Assembly (NCBI RefSeq): GCF_051020765.1
Contig: NW_027469086.1
Span: 930,001 to 994,000 of the forward strand
Length of the DNA: 64,000 nt
Direction of reading: 5' to 3'
Origin: Lasioglossum baleicum
Lineage: Eukaryota > Arthropoda > Insecta > Hymenoptera > Halictidae
Below, piece after piece: positions 19,248 to 27,766 of this stretch. Positions within the stretch are counted from its first letter, which is position 1. Each line of letters begins with the position of its first letter. The notes under the pieces are model-generated. The model did not search any database. It was not told the origin of the DNA and saw only the letters and a program-made list of their open reading frames with translations. Position numbers and translations under genes: made by a program.

Positions 19248-21070
19248 TGTTACGTCGGACGACCTCCGACGTTGGTCGAATCGAGGACCGTACCTCGATT
19301 CTAGGCTAAGATTAAATATTAAGTACATAATACCTCTTAAACCCATCGCTATCAAACTCTTGTTCTAAATCTAATATCTCTTAAACCCATCGCTATCAAA
19401 CTCTTGTTCTAATTCTAATACCTCTTAAACCCATCACTACTTCACCCACGACTTTCCCTAAACTTGTTCTAATACCCATCACTACTTAAATCTCGACTCT
19501 CCCAATTGTTCTAAACCCAACCACCACTCCAAACTCTCAATCTTACCTAACACTTGTTCAAACCCTCATCTACACTTATAACTTGTTTAAACCCTCATCT
19601 ACACTTAACACTTGTTCAAACCCTCATCTACACTTACAACTTGTTCAAATCCTCAACTCCGCTCGAGTAAACGCCACCTCGAGAACAAAGAGATCGCAAC
19701 GTCAGCAGTCTTGCACGCGTCACCACTCTGTCGAGAGCGAGGACAAAGAGACTGCAACGTCAGCAGTCTTGCACCCGTCACCACTCCGACGAGCGAGGAC
19801 AAAGGGACTGCAGCGTCAGCAACCCCCACTCCGAGCGAAGGAGGCTACGCAGAGCTGCCTCTTGCATCAGTCTGGTGCTAGCCAGCGGAGTGAGCGGACG
19901 TGTCGGTCTGCGCTCACTCCATTCTCACACAACGACATCAGTCAGTCTGGCCCAAGCCAGCGAAGCGAGCAGACGTGTCGATCTGCGCTCTTCTAATTCG
20001 CGCTTCGACGTTCATCGACGTTTGTTCTACTATTCTATTCCAAATCCATTCCAATTCAATTCCTAAATCAATTCCAATTCTAACTCTTACTAACTCATAC
20101 TCCGTATACGATTATTACGTTTAATTCATTTATTATTATACTACCAAGTTTATACTCAAGTGTACTCAACGTTCTTTATTTCAATATATATATTATATTT
20201 TACCAGTGCTACGTGAAGTTAATTTCCACATCATTCTACTAAATCCAGTGACAGTTTCTTTTCGAAATTCGAATCGTGCCCTCGTTAATCATACAGAACT
20301 CGGCTTGGAGGTCAGTTCGTCCGCTCCGCTGAGAAGTAGTGGTTGACGAGTAGACGTTTGGAAATAATAACTTTCCAAATCAGATAAACGCATTTAATAT
20401 TAATAATAAATAATTGAGCTCTCGCTTACGTGTTCAACCTCGGTCACAAAGGGAGAAGCTTACAGCTCCGCCGAGGCAATACGTCAACGAGGTGACACTT
20501 AGTCAAAAGATTATCGAAGTTAAAGTGACAGTTTGTGAAAGGAAACATATCAGTGTCTAAAGTGAAGTGACTGTTTTAATAGTGCCCTCGTTGTCGCACG
20601 GTGACCCGGCTCGGAGGCCAGTTCGTCTGCTCTGCTGGGTAGTGCCGATTAACGAGTGGACATTTTCGAGTCAGGTAAATTACCTCTGGCCAGCGCCTAC
20701 GGGGAACCCCTGGCCAATTTTTCTTTCACGTTTGGGACTTAGACAAAATCCGACAAAAGGATTTTCAGAGTATTAACTCTTCCGAAACAGTTCCTTCCAT
20801 ACCCATCCCTTATGCGTCGTACACGTCGTGCAGGCCGAAAGTATCAACTGGCCAAGTTCAAACGGGCATTAAATCAAACAGCCATCTTAAACCGCGTCTT
20901 AAGTTCGACTGATTGGACTGAACTTCTCGGAACGACCGAGAATATCGAGTGCGACGCGTCAGATTACGTATCGGTATACGGTTGTCCGTGCCGTCCGATT
21001 CCGAACACAGAGGTCGACCACGCGGACCTCTCGCGTTCTTCACCTGTCACCAAACCGTCTGCTGGTCGCT
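19248..21070 (+). repeat. A2 3' LTR, first part (split by B2)
   Basis: Colinear with 11342 onward. It is interrupted inside the LTR ORF at GGTCGCT, and CGCT (21067-21070) is the left target duplication of B2. The same LTR resumes at 29737. U3 and leader signals are as in the 5' LTR. Confidence 0.93.
20812..21070 (+). pseudogene. LTR-encoded protein in A2 3' LTR, N-terminal part (split by B2)
   Basis: Residues 1-86 of the 199-aa protein, including the basic N-terminus and DASDYVSVYGCPC. Both acidic motifs lie on the other side of B2 (29733-30077). Apart from the insertion the frame is undamaged. Confidence 0.85.
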
Positions 21071-21074
21071 TGTT

Positions 21075-21125
21075 ACGTCGTCCGATGTACGACGTTGGCC
21101 TTGTACACACACTATGTATACAAGG
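21075..21125 (+). promoter_or_regulatory. Double hairpin at the 5' tip of the family B LTR
   Basis: Stem 1 is ACGTCGT (21075-21081) with ACGACGT (21089-21095). Stem 2 is CCTTGTACAC (21099-21108) with GTATACAAGG (21116-21125), with one mismatch. Same position and order as in family A but different bases. Confidence 0.6.
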
Positions 21126-21289
21126 TCTGATCTGCATAAGATCCACACACCGTCCCCTAGACATAAGAGCATAGTATTAAGATCTCATATATTCTATTGT
21201 TCTAATCCTTATCTCCGTCTCTACCCATCACCATAACTTCACCTTGATCAACACCTTACCTCAGTTTCAACCCATCACCACGACACATA

Positions 21290-21308
21290 ATGCAATAAAG
21301 TATTGCAT
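21290..21308 (+). promoter_or_regulatory. AATAAA within a perfect hairpin (family B U3)
   Basis: ATGCAATA, loop AAG, TATTGCAT: an 8-bp stem overlapping the poly(A)-type hexamer at 21294-21299. The same sequence occurs in the other family B LTR copies that span this region. Confidence 0.5.
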
Positions 21309-21315
21309 CACTCTG

Positions 21316-21338
21316 GAAGCATCTAGAAGCTTCTAGAA
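21316..21338 (+). promoter_or_regulatory. Heat-shock-element-like array in family B U3
   Basis: Five alternating 5-bp units: GAA, ATC (one base off TTC), GAA, TTC, GAA, spaced by two bases. The last three form a perfect GAAnnTTCnnGAA, the HSF consensus. Other copies: 6291-6313 (minus), 7268-7290, 28012-28034, 32611-32633 (minus), 33314-33336, 38964-38986, 56519-56541, 57078-57100. Confidence 0.6.
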
Positions 21339-21359
21339 ACGTCGAGAAGTCCAAAGACT

Positions 21360-21515
21360 GCTGCATCAGCAGTCCCACGCTCGTAGAGGGCAATAGGACA
21401 GCCACGAGACTGCAGCGTCAGCAGAAATGCACGTGCAGTCCCCGGGAGCGAAGACGCTGCTGCGTCAGCGGTTCTCCCACTCCGACGACTGAAGAACAAA
21501 GAGACTGCAGCGTCA
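21360..21515 (+). promoter_or_regulatory. Cluster of TGACNNNGC sites in family B U3
   Basis: Perfect complement-strand matches at 21412-21420, 21459-21467 and 21507-21515, and a one-mismatch site at 21360-21368 that is part of the palindrome GACTGCTG-CAT-CAGCAGTC. Family A has the same motif at a similar position. Confidence 0.45.
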
Positions 21516-21870
21516 GCTATCCCCACTCCGAACGAAGGAGGCAAGGCAGAGCAGGCGCTTGCATCAGTCCGCCTCCAGACAGCGACTCGAACGGTCCGCT
21601 CCAAGCGAGCGACTCGCACGGACGTGCCAGTCCGGCTTCTTCCGGCTTCAAGAGCAGACGTGTTCAGTCTAGCTCCGCGAAAGTGAAGTGTGTCGATCCT
21701 TCACTCCTAATTCCAATTCCAATTCCAACTCTAACTCAACTCAACTCAAGTCCTAATTCTCATACGTTATTCCTACAACATATTACTATATCCATTATTC
21801 ATTAATCCAATTACTACTCCTATTATAATACTACTTACATATTGTATACCAGTGTACTTACCAGTTCTTA

Positions 21871-21900
21871 TTTAATATATCGTTGTTATACCAGTGCTTC
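21871..21900 (+). promoter_or_regulatory. Candidate core promoter of family B LTR
   Basis: TTTAATATAT (21871-21880), then ACCAGTGCTTC with a candidate start at 21893. An ATTAAA at 21962-21967 could be the poly(A) signal, giving an R region of roughly 90 nt. Tentative. Confidence 0.3.
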
Positions 21901-21985
21901 GATCTTGTTATTCTTGTGTTAGTTCAACACCATCTTCCAATTCAGTTCTTGCATCGAATATATTAAACTCGTGACATATCCGGAC

Positions 21986-22109
21986 TTGGTCTAAAGTGCG
22001 CAGTGGAAACGCTGAGCCGCCAATAAGGAATTTGAAGCGAGTCATAGAGAAGTTCTCGTGCCACGTCTAGAATTGGTCTAAAGAGCGCAGTGGAAACGCT
22101 GAGCCGCCA
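21986..22109 (+). repeat. Two 37-nt direct repeats in the family B leader
   Basis: TTGGTCTAAAG, then GCGCAGTGGAAACGCTGAGC, occurs at 21986-22022 and 22073-22109, each followed by a GAAGCGAGT segment. It lies between the presumed start site and the LTR ORF and is kept in all family B LTRs that span the region. Confidence 0.75.
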
Positions 22110-22208
22110 CTATAGACGTGAAGCGAGTTAACTACCAAAAAGGTTAATAACAAGTGGAAGTTCATTTTCATTATATTATTAATATTCCATCATTACTATT
22201 CCTTACCC

Positions 22209-22727
22209 ATGCGACGCCCACGTCGAGCGGGACGCAAGTATCAACTTGCTAAATTGAGACGCGCGTTGAGAAATAAAGCGGTGCTCGATCAAATCATTGC
22301 CACTACCGAGTGGACAGAACTTCTAGGAACCACCGAGCACATTCCGTGTGACGCGTCCGATTACGTTTCTGTATACGGTTGCCCTTGCAACCCTCCTAAA
22401 GAGGTCAACCACGCGGACCTCTCGCGAGCTCCGACGCCAGTTCTGCATCCGGTCGATTGTCCAGAGGTGATCGACATAGCCGACGACGACGACAGCCGAG
22501 ACACGATCATCGTTCCCAGGGTCCGTTGCCGAATCATCAGTGACGTCCCTCTGCCAACTCATCAACGTGTCGTCTTGCGGCCAGCTTCCAAGGCCACTAA
22601 TGTCGTCCCGAACCGAGCAGCAGCAACTCTGCCAGATCTTCCCCACCTCGAGGACATCTGTATAGAAGACCCGATGTACGACACCTACTGTCAGTACCGC
22701 CAGTTCCTGCTGCAACAATATTATTAG
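22209..22727 (+). CDS. LTR-encoded SIM-like protein, family B (172 aa), B2 5' LTR
   Basis: Intact. Basic N-terminus, DASDYVSVYGCPC core, one SIM-like motif (EVIDIADDDDS, about residues 88-98), variant RCRIISDVPLPTHQ, conserved LPDLPHLEDICIEDPMY, end QQYY. Identical at protein level to the copy in the 3' LTR of B2. The upstream leader holds two 37-nt direct repeats. The start ATG follows ATTCCTTACCC, shared by all family B copies; ACCC precedes it, a weak Kozak context. Confidence 0.74.
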   Translation: MRRPRRAGRKYQLAKLRRALRNKAVLDQIIATTEWTELLGTTEHIPCDASDYVSVYGCPCNPPKEVNHADLSRAPTPVLHPVDCPEVIDIADDDDSRDTIIVPRVRCRIISDVPLPTHQRVVLRPASKATNVVPNRAAATLPDLPHLEDICIEDPMYDTYCQYRQFLLQQYY

Positions 22728-22746
22728 GCGTTAATACAGCATTGCG

Positions 22747-23022
22747 GTGAGTCGTATAATGTCTTGTATAATTGCTGAATCCTGTAAACTCACCGTTTTC
22801 GTTGCATCATCTCGCGCGTGATTCTTGTCGGACACTTCTTGTAACCGCGTCGGACGTTCTCTTCTTGACTGCATCCATAGCAATATCGGTTGTCCTAGTG
22901 CATATGACAGCCCGCGGCTGTCTCGGCACGAAAGACCACTCCTCATTTTAATCATAATATCTCAACCGTCCGTCTGTCACTGTTCTCTTTTCTCTCTCCT
23001 GGTACCTGTAACAAAAACACAG
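22747..23022 (+). promoter_or_regulatory. Candidate splice donor and acceptor in family B LTR
   Basis: GCG|GTGAGT at 22747 follows the LTR ORF stop. A pyrimidine-rich stretch (22975-23002) precedes ACACAG ending at 23022. It is positionally equivalent to the family A pair. Confidence 0.35.
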
Positions 23023-23040
23023 TGACGGACGTTACAAATT

Positions 23041-23058
23041 TGGCGCAGTCGGTAGGAC
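23041..23058 (+). other. B2 primer binding site (tRNA-Ser type)
   Basis: TGGCGCAGTCGGTAGGAC, 4 nt after the LTR end. Confidence 0.85.
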
Positions 23059-23149
23059 AACGAAGTGGTCGCCGATATTTGCATTAACAAGCCCCGACGC
23101 GTGTCAGTACGAAGTTCACATTTCTTAAATCCCATTTATATCTTTCAAA

Positions 23150-26100
23150 ATGTCTCGCCCAATCACGCGATCTCAAAAGGATCTCCGAGCAGATCCTAAC
23201 GCAGACCTTCCTCCAATGACCGAGGAAGAGTTACTCCTTTATGCGCAAGACCTCGCCCGTAGAGAGCAATATCTCAAAGAGGAAACAGATTTTATTGCCA
23301 AATTGCGTCTCAAATATGAAGAAGACGCACAAAACCAAAAGAATATGCTCGATGAAATACGAAAAGAGCTTCATAACATCCAAATCACGAGTCAAACCCT
23401 ACGTCAACAATCGCCTACACCAGGCCCTAGTAACGTCTCTAATATGCGGGAACCTTCACCGCCAGAGCCACGCGAAATCCCACAGTATGAACCTACTGGC
23501 AATTTTGCTCTAAAACAAGCCGCCGAGCTTGTCCCTAGATTCGACGGAACTTCGTCTTCCGTCCTACAATTCATACGTGCATGCAAACGCGCGCGTGACA
23601 CCGTACCGGCCACTGCAGAGCGTGCCCTCACGAAATTGCTCTGCAATAAACTCCACGATCGTGCTTATGCCGCTATAGAAGGCCAGCACATATTCACAAT
23701 TTCTGCACTATGCGAGAAATTACGAACAGTACTGGGCCCATACAAATTCGTGGACCAGTACCGTGGCGATCTCGCGAGTGTACTCCAAGCTCCAAACGAG
23801 CACATCTTAGACTTCATCAATCGCGTTAAAGACCTTCGAACCGCGATTCAAGATGCCACGGATATTGGCCTTGATTACGAAGAACTAGATCGCTTCGTAG
23901 TAGATTGTTTTCTACGAGGTCTCCTTCCCCAGCTGCGTGCCGAAGTGCTTCATTGCCCTTCGCGAAATCCTGCCACTGTTTTCGAAGCAGCCATCTCTGC
24001 TTACAGGCAGTATGAGTCAGACCAGACTCGTCGACGAGAACTGATCCGCGAAGAAAAACGAGTCAGCTTCTCTGATAACCGGCCGTATCGCCCGCGTTCC
24101 ACGTACGAGTCCCCTCGTGACATTCCAGAGCGAACTCAAGAACGCCGCGATAACAGACCGGACTCGTCTCAGCAGTCCTCGAGAAACTTAAACCGGGACT
24201 CTTATCGCTCCCCGACGCCGCAACGGCGATGGGAAAATAATCCTCGCGACCAAAACACGTACCGCGATGGTCGCACAGATCGCCCCTCAAGCCCTAACAA
24301 ATTTTGCAACTATTGCAAAGTCCCCGGGCACGATATTCACGAGTGCCGTAAGCGCGCTTTTAATAATAATAGGAGGTCGGGAAACGAGTCCGGCCTCCCG
24401 ACCGAAGCCAACCCAAGGCGGGAGGCCGCATCTTCAACTCAAACTCCAGCCGCCAAGCGTGAGGAACATTCGGCAGGGAACGTTCGAGTGTCTTCCTCAA
24501 ATCCTCGTGCACCCGCGGTCAGACCTTGCAGAGCCCCGGTGACGGAGGTTATTTCAATGCCTCCTCGGGATTCGATCGAGTGCCCCCTAGAGAAAAACGC
24601 CGTGAAAAGCCGGCCGGAATCGAAGGAGACTCGAGAGATATCGGAGTACACTGCGAGAAGTCGGATCGTGGAGCGTGAGGATCGAGTCCGAACAAAGACT
24701 CCTCTGAAATCCGAAGAATTCGTCCTCGAACCTCGTACCGTTGCGTGCATAGCGGTCGACGTCGAAGGACCTAAACAGGGATATATCCGCCGTGTTAATG
24801 TAGCGCCGGATGTATTCCTGGGTGACTGCGTTGTCACCAATCGTAAAGGCAAAGCGAGCCTCCGGTGTTTTAACACCTCGTCGGAAAGAGTTTCATTTCG
24901 ATTGCCCCCATTGGAGATGGAAGAAATCGAGTCGTACTCTTCCGACCTTTCTAATTCCGGGTACTATCCCGACGCATTCGGTAACCATCCCGACCTTTCT
25001 AATTCCGGGTATCATCCCGACGTATTCGGTAACCATCCCGATCCTTATTCTAACTCCGGTAACCAGCCCGATTCTTATACTAACTCCGGTAACCAGCCCG
25101 ATTCTTATTCTAACTCCGGTAACCAGCCCGATCAATTCCAAGACCAACTCCATTCCTACGACAATCAAAGATCTTCAAGACCCATATGTAAGCAGGTCTG
25201 TTCTATATTGCACAATAAACCCAGTGACAGTTCTAAACCAGAGAAGGATATCAAAGCCTCCAGAGTAAAAGAACTTCATAACTTACTTCACAATCATATC
25301 TTTGATGATCCACAGAAACTCGATTCCTTTCAACTTCCATCTACACGTTGCCATACGAAGCGAAACAAATACGATAAAATTAATCTCTGCGCTACAGCGA
25401 AATACGCGTCAGCAAGAAAGAAATATAAATCCGAGTACCCTCGCGATAACAGATACCCCTACCAGATTAAACGAGCGAAATACGAAACCTCTGGTCAGCA
25501 AAATCTCCTTCCACCACTGGAAGATCAGCATATCACATCGCAACACCGCTCCTCCGAAGCAGCAATCGCCTCAGAAGACCGTCAGTCCTTAGACACACAC
25601 GAAACTGTAATCATGCAGCCGATCCAAGTTGCCATCTTACTCTCTATAGCCACGCGAGTGTACACCCTCATCGGATACGATTGTGGAGGATCTACACTGA
25701 ACACGACAACGTTCTCCATCATCGATATTCCTGATTGCGAGCCTGAAGAAATCAAGCCCACGGAGGACTCAGTAAAAATCCAATTGCTACAACTAGCAGA
25801 GTTTACTCAGACGAGAGTAATCCAGTGCCACATAGAAATCGACCGCACGATATTCTATTGTGGCATGCACTCACATGTTTCCATCGTCACGAACGGACGA
25901 CAGGAATATTTACTGGCAACCACCAGTGAAACCTGTTCCGAGTTGCAGAAGACCGGAACAATCCTCATCACTCCGACCGCCCAGGTCACGGGAGTCCAGC
26001 CCAATTCTACTACATCCCGCAGCCTCACATTGGCGGGAGAACTTCAAAATAACGGGCAATGCGCGGGAACAACGTACAACGACCCATTCGGCACTTGGAC

Positions 26101-27700
26101 CAGTGTCGTTGTACAGGCCATTGTTCGAATAACCCTGAGGGACTACACAGCAACAGTGAAACTCTCTACAGGTCAGATCCATCTACAGTCAGGACAAATA
26201 TGCACCTTCACAAAAGGAAGCTGCCTTGATACGCAAGATGGACATACATTCTGGGACGTCGTTCCCAACGATTACTGCAAGTTCAACAGCTACGACGTTC
26301 TCTACGAAGGACTAGCTACCAGAGTTTCTACAAAGACAAAGTTCTCACCTACACTATATATGGTGGAATCTGAAGACACCACATTCGCGTTGACAGAATC
26401 TGGTCGTACATCAATTTGCGGTTATATTATTATTCGCACGGAGCACCCCAAACTCTTTATTCTGGATACAAGTCTGTCCGGTAAATTCAAGGAACGCACT
26501 CACACCATAGTAAGCAATCTGGACATATTCACCTACGTGAATAGTAAGTTCATCTACGTAGAAAAACATCTGAAAAGTCAACTTACCCAGTTGTACCAGG
26601 ATGTCATCCGGCAAAAGTGCGAACTGGAGAAACAGGTCCTTCAAAACGCACTAACGATGTTACACTCATCACCTGAAGAAATAGCAGCTGCCATTATGCG
26701 AGAACCAGGATTCGTCGCAGTTCCAGCTGGAGAAGTGGTGCATATTATAAAGTGCATTCCAGTAACCGTACAAGTTCGGAAAACGGATAAGTGTTTCGAT
26801 GAACTTCCGATCACTTACCAGAATTCTTCCAAGTTCTTAAAGCCAGGAGATCATATTATAGTTGCCACAGGTACAGAAAAGCCGTGCAATGAACTCCTGC
26901 CGCCTCTCTACAAAATAAACGGAATTTGGTATCGTTTAACGCCGTCACTCACAGAGACCGTTGCCCCAGCAACATTACAACCGCTCATCAAACCCACGTG
27001 GAAGTACGTGGATCCAACAAATATCGCAACAGGCGGAATCTATTCCCAAGAGGATCTCAACAAACTACAGGACCACATCATGTTTCCAGTGGAAAGAGTG
27101 GCCGTAATAAATTCTATCGCCCAAGGAGCATCCGGCAGAGATTACGCAACAGGGAACGTTAATATGTTCAACCTGCTTGACGAAAACTCCCTGCAACAGA
27201 TAGCGGAATCAACAGCACAAAAACTGTGGTCAGGATTCACCACATTTGGTTCAATCAGTGCTGGAGTGCTAGGAATATATATAGCAATCCGAACAATAAA
27301 GACTATCATAAGTACCATAATCAATGGTATTGCATTGCACTCACTTTACGGATGGAGTTTGCATCTAGCAGTCGCCGTATGGAGCTCCCTCACAAGATTC
27401 TTCATCTTCCTGAAGCAAAAGGACAATACTTACACGTATGCAGCAAGATACAGGAAAAGTGCAAGTGAAAGTGTTAGTGAACAAAGTGATTCCCCACCCA
27501 CCCTAAACCCCGAGAAAAGACAGTCGAAAAATGAACATTGCGAATACGACTTGTCGGACATTACAAAACCAGCCCCAACCCCACGTGCCGACACCGACAA
27601 CATTTCAGTGCGACCAGTGTTTCGTACAAATATAGGAAATACTCGCCAAGAACTGTGCTCCCTGCGCGGAGTACCCCCGGACGATGCGTCGCATGAATGA
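23150..27700 (+). CDS. gag-env: B2 Gag-Env in-frame fusion (1516 aa)
   Basis: Residues 1 to ~432 are family B Gag with the CCHC knuckle CNYCKVPGHDIHEC (~384-397). At ~24441-24455 the Gag end (SSTQT) is joined to the post-protease linker (PAAKREEHS). Compared with the tandem copy this removes about 520 nt: the Gag C-terminus, the frameshift overlap and the protease DTG site. The join lies at a short match (AAACT-CAGCC). The linker, NxPD repeats and pre-envelope region follow, then the envelope from Met 25613: leader VAILLSIATRVYTLIG, GYDCGG, YCGMHSH, hydrophobic stretch AGVLGIYIAIRTIKTIISTI, and tail ending ASHE. Envelope translation may instead use Met 25613 on a spliced RNA. Fully open, so young or maintained. 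Confidence 0.88.
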   Translation: MSRPITRSQKDLRADPNADLPPMTEEELLLYAQDLARREQYLKEETDFIAKLRLKYEEDAQNQKNMLDEIRKELHNIQITSQTLRQQSPTPGPSNVSNMREPSPPEPREIPQYEPTGNFALKQAAELVPRFDGTSSSVLQFIRACKRARDTVPATAERALTKLLCNKLHDRAYAAIEGQHIFTISALCEKLRTVLGPYKFVDQYRGDLASVLQAPNEHILDFINRVKDLRTAIQDATDIGLDYEELDRFVVDCFLRGLLPQLRAEVLHCPSRNPATVFEAAISAYRQYESDQTRRRELIREEKRVSFSDNRPYRPRSTYESPRDIPERTQERRDNRPDSSQQSSRNLNRDSYRSPTPQRRWENNPRDQNTYRDGRTDRPSSPNKFCNYCKVPGHDIHECRKRAFNNNRRSGNESGLPTEANPRREAASSTQTPAAKREEHSAGNVRVSSSNPRAPAVRPCRAPVTEVISMPPRDSIECPLEKNAVKSRPESKETREISEYTARSRIVEREDRVRTKTPLKSEEFVLEPRTVACIAVDVEGPKQGYIRRVNVAPDVFLGDCVVTNRKGKASLRCFNTSSERVSFRLPPLEMEEIESYSSDLSNSGYYPDAFGNHPDLSNSGYHPDVFGNHPDPYSNSGNQPDSYTNSGNQPDSYSNSGNQPDQFQDQLHSYDNQRSSRPICKQVCSILHNKPSDSSKPEKDIKASRVKELHNLLHNHIFDDPQKLDSFQLPSTRCHTKRNKYDKINLCATAKYASARKKYKSEYPRDNRYPYQIKRAKYETSGQQNLLPPLEDQHITSQHRSSEAAIASEDRQSLDTHETVIMQPIQVAILLSIATRVYTLIGYDCGGSTLNTTTFSIIDIPDCEPEEIKPTEDSVKIQLLQLAEFTQTRVIQCHIEIDRTIFYCGMHSHVSIVTNGRQEYLLATTSETCSELQKTGTILITPTAQVTGVQPNSTTSRSLTLAGELQNNGQCAGTTYNDPFGTWTSVVVQAIVRITLRDYTATVKLSTGQIHLQSGQICTFTKGSCLDTQDGHTFWDVVPNDYCKFNSYDVLYEGLATRVSTKTKFSPTLYMVESEDTTFALTESGRTSICGYIIIRTEHPKLFILDTSLSGKFKERTHTIVSNLDIFTYVNSKFIYVEKHLKSQLTQLYQDVIRQKCELEKQVLQNALTMLHSSPEEIAAAIMREPGFVAVPAGEVVHIIKCIPVTVQVRKTDKCFDELPITYQNSSKFLKPGDHIIVATGTEKPCNELLPPLYKINGIWYRLTPSLTETVAPATLQPLIKPTWKYVDPTNIATGGIYSQEDLNKLQDHIMFPVERVAVINSIAQGASGRDYATGNVNMFNLLDENSLQQIAESTAQKLWSGFTTFGSISAGVLGIYIAIRTIKTIISTIINGIALHSLYGWSLHLAVAVWSSLTRFFIFLKQKDNTYTYAARYRKSASESVSEQSDSPPTLNPEKRQSKNEHCEYDLSDITKPAPTPRADTDNISVRPVFRTNIGNTRQELCSLRGVPPDDASHE
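24951..25131 (+). repeat. NxPD tandem repeat of B2
   Basis: Two 48-nt units followed by three 30-nt units (NSGNQPDSYT type). The shortest long-unit array in the window. Confidence 0.88.
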
Positions 27701-27758
27701 GTGTGATATCGAGTGTTGTGCGAGAAATTTCTTCCTTGTAAGAAATTTCTTTTCCGCG

Positions 27759-27766
27759 TTGGGAGG
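27759..27766 (+). other. B2 polypurine tract
   Basis: TTGGGAGG directly before the 3' LTR. Confidence 0.6.

Larger units (their letters stand above)
21071..23036 (+). repeat. B2 5' LTR (family B, 1966 bp)
   Basis: Reference copy for family B. Presumed U3 is 21071 to ~21892, the leader ~21893-22208, the LTR ORF 22209-22727, and the U5 end to 23036. Positions 21680-21860 are A/T-rich low-complexity sequence (AATTCCAATTCC and similar) without coding content. Confidence 0.94.

Noticed and set aside
23041..23058. tRNA gene fragment
   Set aside because: Only the 18-nt PBS matches tRNA-Ser. No cloverleaf sequence surrounds it.
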